A DNA stretch of 64,000 nt from contig NC_058523.1 of assembly GCF_904849725.1 (NCBI RefSeq), positions 209,401,689 through 209,465,688 of the forward strand, in the 5' to 3' direction. Below are positions 22,164 to 32,632 of this stretch, piece by piece. Positions within the stretch are counted from its first letter, which is position 1. Each line of letters starts with the position of its first letter. Position numbers and translations under genes: made by a program. Below the pieces are notes generated by a model. The model saw nothing but the letters and a program-made list of their open reading frames with translations, did no database searches and was not told the origin of the DNA. This stretch comes from Hordeum vulgare subsp. vulgare (lineage: Eukaryota; Streptophyta; Magnoliopsida; Poales; Poaceae).

Positions 22164-23201
22164 ACCATAGGAGCCTTTGTGTGATCATACTTGGCCGAGT
22201 CGAGTCTAGTTAAATGTTTTGAGTCTTAGTTATATCGGAGAGTAGGTTTCTTTTTTCTCCTCTTCCATGCTCTGGTGAGGTTCTCGACTTAGGAAATCTT
22301 AATTCTACTCCTATTCTCGCTCAATTTTTTTTAGGATCACACGGGTATTTTGAAATCTATATGATATCGATGTGACGGAATTCTGTCTTGGTGCCTCCTG
22401 TCTGCCTTGATTTCTTACGGGGAGTTGAGCTCCAGGGGATTCTTGTGCACATCGCCATCATTCAGATTTCTTAGTATCTCTGAACAAAGGATGTTCGTAA
22501 TTGCTTCAATACTAGTGGTGGCGAGATAACCCTGATGTCCCGAGCACTGGTGCAGATTGTTCGGGAGTACTGCCATACTTTTATCGTTGTGATCACGAGG
22601 GTCTGTAGTAGATGAAAGTCCGATATTCTGGTTATGTGTTGACGGATGTGATACATTGGACGGGTTAGAATAGGAGTTGTGTGATATATTACTCCTTGTA
22701 TCCGTGTACCAGATTGCATGACCAGATATTTTGGGAATTCAATGGTGGGATATCAAGTAGTGACTTATAGGACAATCTTCGTGCAGATGCATGATGTGAG
22801 GTTGGGATTCGACATTGGGTGGGTACATTTGTTCACGGTCGTCTTACAGCGGTTCTCGTTGTGTCTTAAAGAGTCCTTGTAGCTTGCTACGACTCGGGGA
22901 TGCTTCGTAAGTCATGTGCACTACCTTGCACAGGATGGCTACTGTAAATTCGAGCCCGTGCGATAATATCCACGAAGATATCGGATGAAACCTCGATCGT
23001 ATGTTTGTTCCGAGCAATTCTAGCTCGTACTTGGTTTGTAAGTGATCTTAATCACAATTTTGTCGGCAGTCACTTTGAGGAAGCATTCTTACTATTTTGT
23101 TCGAGTGCAATTGCTACATTCCTGTTCAGATATTCTCGCTTTTTTGATTCAGCTTTACCTTCAATATTGTCCTGTGGGCTAATGTGTTGTCCGTCTTCAG
23201 G
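22164..23201 (+). mobile_element. 5' leader (UTR) of the chromovirus
   Basis: About 1 kb of non-coding leader between the truncated 5' LTR and the gag ATG. It has no long frame and no primer site at its start, consistent with a deletion that removed the LTR-PBS junction. Confidence 0.6.
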
Positions 23202-24146
23202 ATGGCTCCACCAACTCGTCAGAATCCAGGTCGTGAGGTGCTGAGATGCCGCCACCACCCCCTCCACCACCTCCTCCACCGCCGCCTCCTCCTGCACAGG
23301 CTTGGCAAGCAGTGATGGCTGCTACAAATGCAAACACTCAGATGCTGATCCAGTTGTTGCAAGAGAGGACTAATCAGCAGCAAGGCAACTTCAACCATGG
23401 TGGTAATCAGTTTGCTACTTTGAGTCAATTCCTAGCAAATCAGCCGAAGGCCTTCACTTCATGTGATTTTGACGCTGAGGATTGGATTCGGGACATGAAC
23501 AAACACTTTGAGTGCAGTAATGTCCATCCGGAGGATTTCGTCAAGTTTGCAACATTCCAGCTGAAGGGGCAAGCATCGATCTGGTGGCAGCAATTGAAGG
23601 ATTCCAGGGGTGCCAGAGTGATCACTTGGGATGAGTTCTGCAAAGACTTCAGGTCCCACTATATCCCATCTAGCATTGTTGAGGAGATGCGTGAGAAGCT
23701 CTGGCGCTTGAAGTAAGGTGGTAACTACGTGTACAAGTACAACGTCGAGTTCCACGAGCTAGCCCGATATGCCTTGCAGGACATTCCAGATCACAAGAGC
23801 AAGATCTATCAATTCAGAGGTGGTGGGAAAGAGGAATTGCACTTAGCCCTCGCTTTGCATGATCCTGAGGAGTTTGATAAGTTCTACAACTTGGCTCTCA
23901 GGGCTGAGGCAGCTTTGCTGAGTGTGGAGAATTCGAAGAAGCGTTTCAGAGATTCCAGCTCGTCTTCCTCAACTCAGGTGGTTCAGAAGCAACAGAAATA
24001 TTGGGTGTCTCCTCCTCCTCCTCGGCACACGCAGCAGTTCAAGCAATCAGGTGGCCGTGGTTCTTCCCACCCACCCAACCCAGCTTTCCACAGAGGTTTT
24101 AGCAGCAGAAGCAAGGGAATCCTCAGACATAGTACCGTCAGCCGGC
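23202..24146 (+). pseudogene. gag: gag of the chromovirus (N-terminal and capsid part)
   Basis: ATG at 23202 opens MAPPTRQNPGREV. A one-base shift near 23235-23246 is needed to enter the main frame, which starts with a run of about 15 prolines (CCN repeat) and continues QAWQAVMAATNAN. The retrotransposon gag capsid core follows (DFDAEDWIRDMNKHFECSN, FATFQLKGQASIWWQQL, WDEFCKDFRSHYIP). A TAA at 23714-23716 interrupts it, then the same frame resumes (HELARYALQDIPDHKSK). The Ser/Gln/Pro-rich linker ends at 24146, where the nested Athila element enters. The remaining zinc knuckle (GHYANKC) lies beyond it at about 34171. Gag packages RNA into virus-like particles. Lesions make it non-functional. 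Confidence 0.8.
24142..24146. other. Target site duplication (left) of the nested Athila element
   Basis: ccggc, repeated at 34157-34161 straight after the 3' LTR. It proves a simple insertion into the chromovirus gag. Confidence 0.85.
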
Positions 24147-25655
24147 AGATACGTCCATTTTGCATCATGTTTCCATGTTGATATTTATCGCTTCTTGGGA
24201 TGTTATTTCACTTCACGGTACAATTCTTATGCCTTTTCTCTCTTATTTTGCAAGGTTTACATGAAGAGGGAGAATGCCGACAACTGGAATTCTGGCCTGA
24301 AAGTGGAGCAAGTTCGAGATACCTATTCTGCGCAACTCCAAACGCCGTAAAAATCTACGAGGATTTTTTTCTGGATTTACAAAAAATACTGGGCCGAAGA
24401 AGTGCCACACGGGCGCCAGGGGTTGGCCACAAGCCTTCACAGCGCGGCCACCCCCCAGGCCGCGCCATGAGGGCTTGTGGGCAGCCTGCTGGCCCACTTG
24501 CCCCCCTCTTCTGCTATATGAAGGGTTTCGTCTGGAAAAAAAATCAAGGAGGAGCTTTTTCGTGGATTCGCCGCCGCCACGAGGCGGAACTTGAGCAGAA
24601 TCAATCTAGAGCTCCGGCAGGACGATCCTGCCGGAGGGAGAAATCGTTGCCATCGTGATCACCAACACTCCTCTCATCCTAGGGGACTCGTCACCATCAA
24701 CATCTTCATCAACACCATCTCATCTCCAAACCCTAGTTCATCACTTGTAACCAATCTCCATCTCGCGACTCCGATTGGTACTTGTAAGGTTGCTAGTAGT
24801 GTTGATTACTCTTTGTAGTTGATGCTAGTTGGATTACTTGGTGGAATAGTTTATGTTTAGATCCTCGATGCTACTCATTACCTCTCTGGTCATGAATATG
24901 ATTATGATTTGTGAGTAGTTACTTTTGTTCCTGAGGACATGGGATAAGTCATGCTAATAGTAGTCATGTGAATTTGGTATTCGTTCGGTAATTTGATATG
25001 TTGTATGTTGTTTTTCCTCTAGTGTTGTTATATGAACGTCGACTACATAACACTTCACCATTATTTGGGCCTAGAGGAAGGCATTGGGAAGTACTAAGTA
25101 GATGATGGGTTGCTAGAGTGACAGAAGCTTAAACCCTAGTTTATGCGTTGCTTCGTAAGTGGCTGATTTGGATCCACTAGTTTAATGCTATGGTTAGACT
25201 TTGTCTTAATTCTTCTTTCGTAGTAGCGGATGCTTGCGAGAGGGGTTCATCATAAGTGGGATGCTTGTCCAAGTAAGGGCAGTACCGAAGCGCCGGTCCA
25301 CCCACATATCAAACTATCAAAGTAACGAACGCGAATCATATGAACATGATGAAAACTAGCATGACAAAAATTCCCGTGTGTCCTCGGGAGCGTTTTTCCT
25401 CCTATAAGACTTTGTCCAGGTTTGTCCCTTGCTACAACAGGGATTGCACCACTTTGCTGCACCGTTGCTACTTTTGTTACTTGTTGCTCGCTACGAATCA
25501 TCTCACCACAACAATCACTTGTTACCGACAATTTCAGTGCCTGCAGATTTTACCTTGGTGAAAACCACTTGTCAGATCCTTCTGCTCCTCATTGGGTTTG
25601 ACACTCTTACTTATAGAAAGGACTACGATTGATCCCCTATACTTGTGGGTCATCA
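24147..25655 (+). repeat. 5' LTR of the nested Athila element (1.51 kb)
   Basis: Begins AGATACGTCCATTTTGCATC; the 3' copy begins TGATACGTCC, so the first base of the TG terminus has mutated. It ends CTTGTGGGTCATCA at 25655. A TATA-like CTATATGA lies at 24514-24521. Open frames inside (e.g. 24200-24658) are LTR sequence. Confidence 0.85.
24514..24521 (+). promoter_or_regulatory. TATA-like box of the Athila LTR
   Basis: CTATATGA follows a GC-rich U3 segment and precedes AAGGGTTTCG; it is kept identically in the 3' LTR (33000-33007). Confidence 0.4.
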
Positions 25656-25666
25656 AGACTCTTTTC

Positions 25667-25684
25667 TGGCGCCGTTGCCGGGGA
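25667..25684 (+). other. Primer-binding site, tRNA-Asp
   Basis: TGGCGCCGTTGCCGGGGA is an exact complement of the 18 terminal bases of plant tRNA-Asp(GUC) as I know it, 11 bases after the LTR. Confidence 0.8.
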
Positions 25685-25746
25685 GTGAAGCGCCTTTGGT
25701 AAGTGGAACTTGGTTAGGAAACATTCATATAGTGTGCTGAAATTTA

Positions 25747-26964
25747 TTGTCACTTGTCACTATGGATACTAATCCTTTGAGGGGCTTGTTCGGGGTATCT
25801 TCACGTCGAACGGAAGCACAAAGAGTTTCTCCTCAACCTGCTGCACCTACTGAATATATTTTCTTTGAATTTCCTTCGGGTATGCTTGAGAAACTGCTGG
25901 CTAATCCTTTTAGAGGAGATGGAACATCACATCCAGACTTGCATCTAATCTATGTAGATGAAGTTTGTGGTTTATTTAAGCTTGTAGGTGTGCCCGAGGA
26001 TAAGGTCAAGAAGAAGGTCTTTCCTTTATCTTTGAAGGATAAGGCGTTGACATGGTATAGGCTATGTGATGATACTGGATCATGGGACTACAATCGGTTG
26101 AAATTGGAATTTCATCAAAAGTATTATCCTATGCATTTAGTACATCGTGATCGGAATTATATTTATAATTTTTGGCCTCGTGATAGAGAAAGCATCGCTC
26201 AATCTTGGGGGAGGCTTAAATCAATGTTATATTCATGCCCCAATCATGAGCTCTCGAGAGAAATTATCATTCAGAACTTCTATGCTCGGCTTTCTCATGA
26301 TGATCGCACCATGCTTGACACTTCTTGTACCGGTTCTTTTATGAAGAGAGATATTGACTTCAAATGGAATTTCTTGGAGAGAATCAAACACAACTCTGAA
26401 GATTGGGAGCTTTAAGAAGGTAATGAGTCAGGTATGAATTTCTAGTTTGATTGCGTTAAATCCTTTGTTGAGACAAATACTTTTTGTGACTTTAGCGCTA
26501 AGTATGGACTTGACTCTGAGATAGTAGCTTGATTGTGTGAATCATTTGCTGCTCATATTGATCTCCCCAAAGAGAAGTGGTTTAAATATCATCCTCCTTT
26601 AGAAGTTAATGTAGTTAAACCCACTCCAGTTGTAGAGAAAGTCATTGCCTATAATGATCCTATTGTTCCCATTTCTTAGATTGAGAAACCACCTTTCCCT
26701 GTTAGGATAAAGGATCATTCTAAAGCTTCAACTGTGATACGTAGAGGCTATATTAGAACACCTACACCCCCTGAGCAAATTAGAGTTGAACCTAGCATCG
26801 CTATTATCAAAGATCTTCTGTCCAACGATGTTGAGGGACGTAATGTTCACTTCTGTGAATATGCTGCAAGAATTGCTAAACCTCACGCTAGAGACAAACA
26901 TAGGCCTGTTGTTGGCATGACTGTGGTTTCTGTTAAGATAGGAGATCATTGTTATCATGGTTAA
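25747..26964 (+). pseudogene. gag: gag of the nested Athila element
   Basis: The first 222 codons are open (25747-26415) and hold a gag core: FRGDGTSHPDLHLIYVDEVC, then KKKVFPLSLKDKALTWYRLC, then FHQKYYPMHLVHRDRNYIYN. The same frame then continues through several stops (first at 26413-26415) with recognisable linker segments, for example VKIGDHCYHG just before the protease. Normal Athila gag-pol is one long frame, so this is a decayed single ORF. The start is the ATG at 25747, about 60 bases after the primer site; another ATG lies five codons downstream. Confidence 0.75.
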
Positions 26965-27432
26965 TGTGGTGTGGGTGCTAGTGTTAGTGCCATACCTCAA
27001 TCCTTATACGATGAAATCAAAGATGAGATTGCACCTGTTGAGATAGAGCCTATTGATGTCACTATTCAAATTGCCAATAGAGATATTATCTGCCCTGTGG
27101 GAATTTTTAGGGATGTTGAAGTCTTGTGTGGTAAAACAAAGTATCCTGCTGATTTCCTCGTTCTTGCTACCGCACAAGATAGCTTTTGTCCCATCATATT
27201 TGGTAGACCTTTTCTCAATACTGTCAATGCTCATATTGATCGTGAGAAGCAAACTGTCACTGTTGGCTTTGAAGGTGTGTCACATGAGTTCAATTTCTCT
27301 AAGTTTGGTAGACAACCTCAAGAAAAGGAGTTGCCTAGTAGGGATGAAACTATTGCCTTAGCCTCTAATGTCGTGACTCCTACTGATCCCTTAGTGCTAG
27401 CCTCTCAGAGCATGAAGAAGAGAAGTTACTAA
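26965..27432 (+). pseudogene. Aspartic protease region of the Athila element, catalytic Asp lost
   Basis: Same frame as gag. The active-site block reads CGVGASVSAIPQSLYDEI, where family members have D-x-GAS: the catalytic Asp codon is GGT (Gly). The second half FCPIIFGRPFLNTVNAHID is the expected I-x-GRPFL strand of Athila proteases. A stop at 26962-26964 precedes the active site. The enzyme would normally cut the gag-pol polyprotein; this copy cannot be active. A frameshift near 27420 leads to RT. Confidence 0.7.
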
Positions 27433-28480
27433 AAACTCTAAGGAAGCACCGTGCTGCTATTGGATATACTCTTGATGATCATAAGGGCATTAGTCCCACT
27501 CTATGCTAGCACAAGATTAAAACTGATCCTGATTTCAAACCAGTTGCTCATCATGAAAGGAGATTAAATCCTAAGATGAAAGAAGTAGTGAGAAAAGAAA
27601 TACTAAAGCTCCTGGAATCAGGTATCATTTATCATGTTGCTCATAGAGATTGGGTGAGTCCGGTGCATTGCGTCCCTAAGAAGGGAGGCATTACTGTTGT
27701 CCCTAATGGTAAGGATGAATTGATCCCACAGAGGATTATTACTGGCTATAGGATGGTGATCGATTTTAGGAAACTGAATAAAGCCACTAGGAAAGATCAT
27801 TACCCTTTGCCTTTTATCGACCAAATGCTAGAGAGGTTGTCCAAACACACACACTTCTGCTTTCTAGACGGATATTCTGGTTTCTCCCAAATACCAGTTG
27901 CACAATCTGATCAGGAGAAAACCACTTTCACTTGTTCTTTCGGTACCTTTGCTTATAGACGTATGCCTTTAGGCTTATGTAATGCACCTCCCACCTTTAA
28001 AAGATGTATGATGGCTATATTCTCTAACTTTTGTGAAAAGATTGTCGAGGTTTTCATGGATGACTTCTCCGTTTACGGGTCTTCCTTTGATGATTGCCTA
28101 AGCAACCTTGATCGAGTCTTGTAGAGATGTAAAGACACCAATCTTGTCTTGAATTGGGAGAAGTGCCACTTTAAGGTTAATGAAGGCATCATCTTAGGAC
28201 ATAAAATTTCTGAAAGAGGTATTGAAGTCGATAAGGCTAAGGTTGATTCAGTAGAGAAAATGCCATACCCCACAGATATCAAAGGTATAAGAAGTTACCT
28301 TGGTCATGCTGGTTTTTATAGAAGGTTCATCAAAGACTTCTCTAAGGTTTCTAGGCCTCTTACCAATCTCTTACAAAAGGATATTCCTTTTGTTTCTAAC
28401 GATGATTGTGAGGAAGCCTTCAAAATACTTAAGAGGGCTTTGATAACTGCACCTATTGTTCAACCACCTGATTGGAACTT
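27433..28480 (+). pseudogene. Reverse transcriptase of the Athila element
   Basis: In frame from about 27433: WVSPVHCVPKKGG, YRMVIDFRKLNKATRKDHYP, FCFLDGYSGFSQIPVA with the first catalytic Asp (LDGYSG), and VEVFMDDFSVYG with the catalytic DD. TAG codons interrupt at about 27507 and at 28122-28124 (a Gln position); the thumb/connection continues ([36 protein letters not shown]). The active-site residues are intact but the frame is not. RT copies the element RNA to DNA in the particle. Confidence 0.8.
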
Positions 28481-28920
28481 ACCTTTTGAGATCATGTGTG
28501 ACGCTAGTGATTATGCTGTTTGTGCTGTTCTAGGGCAAAGAGTCGATAAGAAGTTGAATGTTATTCACTACGCTAGTAAAACTCTAGAAAGTGCCCAGAG
28601 AAACTTTGCTACTACGGAGAAGGAGTTTTTAGTAGTCGTGTTTGCATGTGAAAAGTTCAGGTCTTACATAGTTGATTCCAAAGTCACTATTCACACTGAT
28701 CATGGTGCTATTAAGTACCTTATGGAGAAGAAAGACGCTAAACCTAGACTTATCAGATGGGTTCTCTTGCTACAAGAATTTGATTTGCACGTTGTCGACA
28801 GGAAGGGTGCTGATAACCCCATAGCAGATAACTTGTCTAGGTTGGAGAACGTTCTTGATGACCCACAACCTATTGATGATAGCTTTCCCGATGAGGAATT
28901 GAATGTCATCAATGTTCACG
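28481..28920 (+). pseudogene. RNase H of the Athila element
   Basis: Follows RT in the same open frame (28149-29021). Catalytic blocks are visible: [17 protein letters not shown] (Asp), [20 protein letters not shown] (Glu) and [13 protein letters not shown] (Asp). It ends with the DNLSRLEN linker. The frame shifts near 28925 before the integrase. Confidence 0.8.
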
Positions 28921-30165
28921 TAGTGCACCGTGGTATGCTGATTATGCAAACTATATCGTTGCCAAATACATACCACCTAGTTTCACGTACCAGCAAAACA
29001 AGAAATTCTTCTTTGACTTGAGACATTACTTTTGGGATGATCCTCACCTTTATAAGTAAGGAGTAGATGGTGTTATTAGACGTTGTGTACCTGAACATGA
29101 ACAGGGACATATCCTACAGAAGTGTCACTCCGAGGCCTACGGAGGACACCATGCGAGAGATAGAACTGCACACAAGGTATTGCAATCAGGTTTCTATTGG
29201 CCCACTCTCTTCAAGGATGCCCGTAAGTTTGTCTTGTCTTGTGATGAATGTCAAAGAATAGGTAATATTAGCAAACGTCAGGAAATGCCTATGAACTATT
29301 CACTTGTCATTGAACCATTTGATGTCTGGGGCTTTGATTATATGGGACCTTTTCCAAAATCTAATGGGTATACTCACATCTTAGTTGCTGTTGATTACGT
29401 CACTAAGTGGGTAGAAACTATCCCCACTAGTAGTGCTGATGACAACACCTCTATCAGGATGCTGAAAGAAGTTATATTCCCTAGATTTGGAGTCCCTAGA
29501 TATCTAATGACCGACGGTGGTTCACACTTCATTCATGGTGCTTTCCATAAAACGCTTGCTAAGTACGATGTCAACCATAGAATTGCGTCTCCCTATCACC
29601 CTCAGTCTAGTGGTCAAGTAGAGCTAAACATAGAGAGATTAAACTGATTCTGCAAAGGACTGTCAACAGGTCTAGAAAGAATTGGTCTAAGAAGCTCGAT
29701 GATGCACTGTGGGCTTATAGAACTGCCTATAAGAATCCCATGGGCATGTGTCTGTACAAAATGGTGTACGAGAAAGCATGTCATTTACCTCTTGAGCTAG
29801 AGCATAAAGCTTATTGGGCAATCAAAGAGCTCAACTTTGATTTCAAACTTGCCGGTGAGAAGAGGTTATTTGACATTAGCTTGCTTGATGAGTGGAGAAC
29901 TCACGTATATGAGAATGCCAAGCTGTTCAAAGAGAAGGTTAAGAGGTGGCATGATAAGAGGATACAAAAGCGTGAGTTCAATGTAGGTGATTATGTCTTG
30001 CTATATAACTCTCGTTTAAGATTCTTTGCAGGCAAGCTTCTCTCTAAATGGGAAGGTCCCTATGTTTTTGAGGAAGTATATCGTTCCGGTGCTATCAAGA
30101 TCAACAACACGGAAGGTAATTGTCCGAGAGTTGTAAATGGGCACAGAATCAAGCATTATATCTGA
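28921..30165 (+). pseudogene. Integrase of the Athila element
   Basis: After the shift at about 28925 the frame contains [19 protein letters not shown], a stop at 29057, the zinc-binding HHCC domain (GGHHARDRTAHKVLQSGF..CDEC, 29144-29250) and the DDE core. Its catalytic residues sit in WGFDYMGPFP, RYLMTDGGSHF and SGQVEL. A second shift near 29625 leads to the C-terminal part, with KNPMGM-x-LYKMVY and the GKLLSKWEGPYVF block of the GPY/F module (about 30030-30075). There is no chromodomain. The stop is at 30163-30165. Confidence 0.8.
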
Positions 30166-30596
30166 GGTACTCCCATAAATGTTGAAAGCAATATCATCAA
30201 TACCATAACTCCAGAAGAATACCTAAGGGATATTTATCACCCTGTTTCAGACTCCGAAAACGAACAGGTATGTGATTGGTAGGAAAACAGAGTCCAAAAC
30301 TTTTACAGTAGGAAATTTTCTCTGTTTTGGAATATTGGAAAAAATACAAAAATTGGAAGTAGTCCGGAAAGTGCGTGAGGAGGCGACAAGCCTGCACGAC
30401 GGGGCCCCACCCCCTGGCCGCATCGTGAGGGCTTGTGGCCACCTCGTGCGCCTCCCGAACTCCGTTTTCGTGCGGGGTACTCCTTCTGGTCTGAAAAAAA
30501 TCATTATATATACTCCCGTTTGGTCTGACCCCTGCATCACACAGATTTCCTCTTTCTTTCGTTTCGAGCCTGTTTCTGTTGCAGATCTAGATCCTT
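30166..30596 (+). mobile_element. Spacer between integrase and the extra ORF (Athila element)
   Basis: Non-coding. Includes a GC-rich segment (30370-30480) with words also found in the LTR (GAGGGCTTGTGG), possibly an LTR-derived or promoter-like piece. Confidence 0.4.
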
Positions 30597-31106
30597 ATGT
30601 CTTCCCCAAAAGCTCCGAAGGACAAGATCTTCGAGAAGGTCATCAATCCCTACCTCACGGGAGTGCTGCAACACCCTCAATCTATCGAGATCTGTGAGGG
30701 GATGTTGCACATCCATGATGTTGAGGGGCCTAAAATCAACGAAAGCGTGGAGACGAGGCTCAAAGCAATGGAGCAACAAGTCTTCAAGTGCCAAGGGATG
30801 GTGGAGTGTGGACTCAACGCCAACCACATGATGATCACGGAGTTCACCAACAAGCACAGGATTGATGCCAATGATATTGGGAAGCACCTCTCCAGGCTCT
30901 ATGACATGATTGATCAACTCCAGGCCCAGATCTATGACCTGCAGAACCAAAACTACGAGTATGAGTATAGATTTAAATCAATACGGTTGGCTGCAGATTT
31001 GAGGATTCCGGAGACTCGTTCATCTTTCCATGATGGAGCACCTATGCCTTGGAAGACAGAGTATCAAGCCCATGTTGCAACAACACCACTATCACCACCA
31101 AAGTAA
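30597..31106 (+). CDS. Extra ORF after integrase (169 aa), unknown function
   Basis: Intact from ATG 30597 to TAA, while gag and pol are broken. The sequence starts MSSPKAPKDKIFEKVINPYL; the middle has a conserved-looking block LKAMEQQVFKCQGMVECGLN and a predicted coiled-coil stretch LSRLYDMIDQLQAQIYDLQN. No signal peptide or clear membrane segment is visible, so the classic env label used for Athila third ORFs is not supported here. The position (sense, after integrase, before the polypurine tract) matches the additional ORF of Athila-lineage elements. It may be a structural or RNA-handling protein made from a spliced or separate transcript. Confidence 0.6.
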   Translation: MSSPKAPKDKIFEKVINPYLTGVLQHPQSIEICEGMLHIHDVEGPKINESVETRLKAMEQQVFKCQGMVECGLNANHMMITEFTNKHRIDANDIGKHLSRLYDMIDQLQAQIYDLQNQNYEYEYRFKSIRLAADLRIPETRSSFHDGAPMPWKTEYQAHVATTPLSPPK

Positions 31107-32618
31107 GAAAACTAAGCATTGGTATGGGCAATCCCCTTTGCTTGTGCCAAGCTTGGGGGAGTTGCCCCGGTATCGTATCACCATCACATCTTTTGCCTTT
31201 AGCTTTGTTTTAGTTTTCCTTTTTCAGTTTTCTCTTTCTCTAGTAGATTAAAAGTCTTAGTGTTTTAGTGTTGAGTTTTGCTTTGTGTCACCCTCGATGT
31301 AATCGAGCTCGTGAGCCATATAATAAAGAGTGTCTTAGTTGAAGGGCTTTGCCTCTTGACATGATCAATAGAGTGAGAATAGAACAAAAGCATGAAAGAT
31401 CATGTAATGATCTTATGGGAAGTGATGGCTTCACATATAAAAAGAATGAGGATTGAAACTTGTTGAGGGTAGTCAAATGTAGACCTTGGTCATTGTTGCA
31501 ATTAATAGGAAGTGATAAAGAAGGAGAGGTTCACATATAAATATATCATCTCTGACACCATCTATGATTGTGAACACTCACTAAACTATTGCATGCCTAG
31601 AAGTAGATGTTGGACAAGGAAGACAACATAATGAATTGTGTTTGCTTGGCTCCGAACAATGTTATATGATTAGAGATCCCTTAGCATGTGACGATTGCTT
31701 CCACCTCACATTAGCCAAATCTCCCGCACTAAGTAGAGATACTACTTGTGCATCCATAAACCATCAACCCAGTTTTGCCATGAGTGTCCACCATACCTAC
31801 CTATGGATTGAATAAGATCCCTCAAGTAAGTTTTCATCGGTAAGTAATAAAAATTGCTCTCTAATATGTATGATCTATTAGTGCGTGGAAAATAAGCTTT
31901 ATACGAACCTGTGATGAGGAAGACATAAAAGCGAAAGACTACATAATAAAGTTCTTTATCACAGGAGGCAATATAAAGTGACGTTACTCCGCACTAAGAG
32001 GACACGCAGATGACAACCTCTGCTTCCCTCTGCGAAGGGCCTATCTTGTTCCTTTACTTTTTGCCCTTGAAAGAGTCATGGTGATCTTCACCAATTCCTT
32101 ATTTCGCCTTTGTCTTGGCTACCGTCATATGCTTGGGAAAGATATATATTCACATGTCAACTTGGAGGTAAGTATTCATGAATTATTATTGTTGACATTA
32201 CCCTTGAGGCAAGCAGTTCGGAGGCAAAACTGTAAGCCCCTATCTTTCTGTGTGTCCAACTGAAACTTTGATCTCATGAGTACCACGTGAGTTGTAGCAA
32301 TTGTAGAGAACAAAAGAATGATTGAGTATGTGGATTTGCTTTACAAGCTCTTAATTGACTCTTTCTGATGTTTTGATAAATTGCAATTGCTTCCATGACT
32401 AAAGGCTATCGGTTGTTACTTCTCGGTAAGGTTCTTGATCCATGCTTTACTTTGTGAAGGAATTATCACTTTAGCATGAGAGATTATATGTTGGTATTGC
32501 TGTTCTGATCATGATTATGATGCATGCATGTTCGTATCTTGTTTTGTCGAGACCTCTCTCCCTAAACATGTGGACATATTTATTGAGCTAGGCTTTCGCT
32601 TGACGACAAGCGAGGTCT
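31107..32618 (+). mobile_element. 3' untranslated region of the Athila element
   Basis: About 1.5 kb without coding content. It holds an internal copy of the polypurine tract (31149-31161) and a purine/AT-rich body. Confidence 0.55.
31149..31161 (+). other. Internal polypurine-tract-like copy
   Basis: AAGCTTGGGGGAG, identical to the true tract at 32619-32631, and followed by the same TTG. Confidence 0.55.
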
Positions 32619-32631
32619 AAGCTTGGGGGAG
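32619..32631 (+). other. 3' polypurine tract of the Athila element
   Basis: AAGCTTGGGGGAG one base before the TGATACG start of the 3' LTR; primes plus-strand DNA synthesis in this class. Confidence 0.75.
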
Positions 32632-32632
32632 T

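Noticed and set aside
24200..24658. 152-aa frame at the start of the Athila 5' LTR
   Set aside because: Lies entirely in LTR U3/R sequence; the 3' LTR copy has stops in it.
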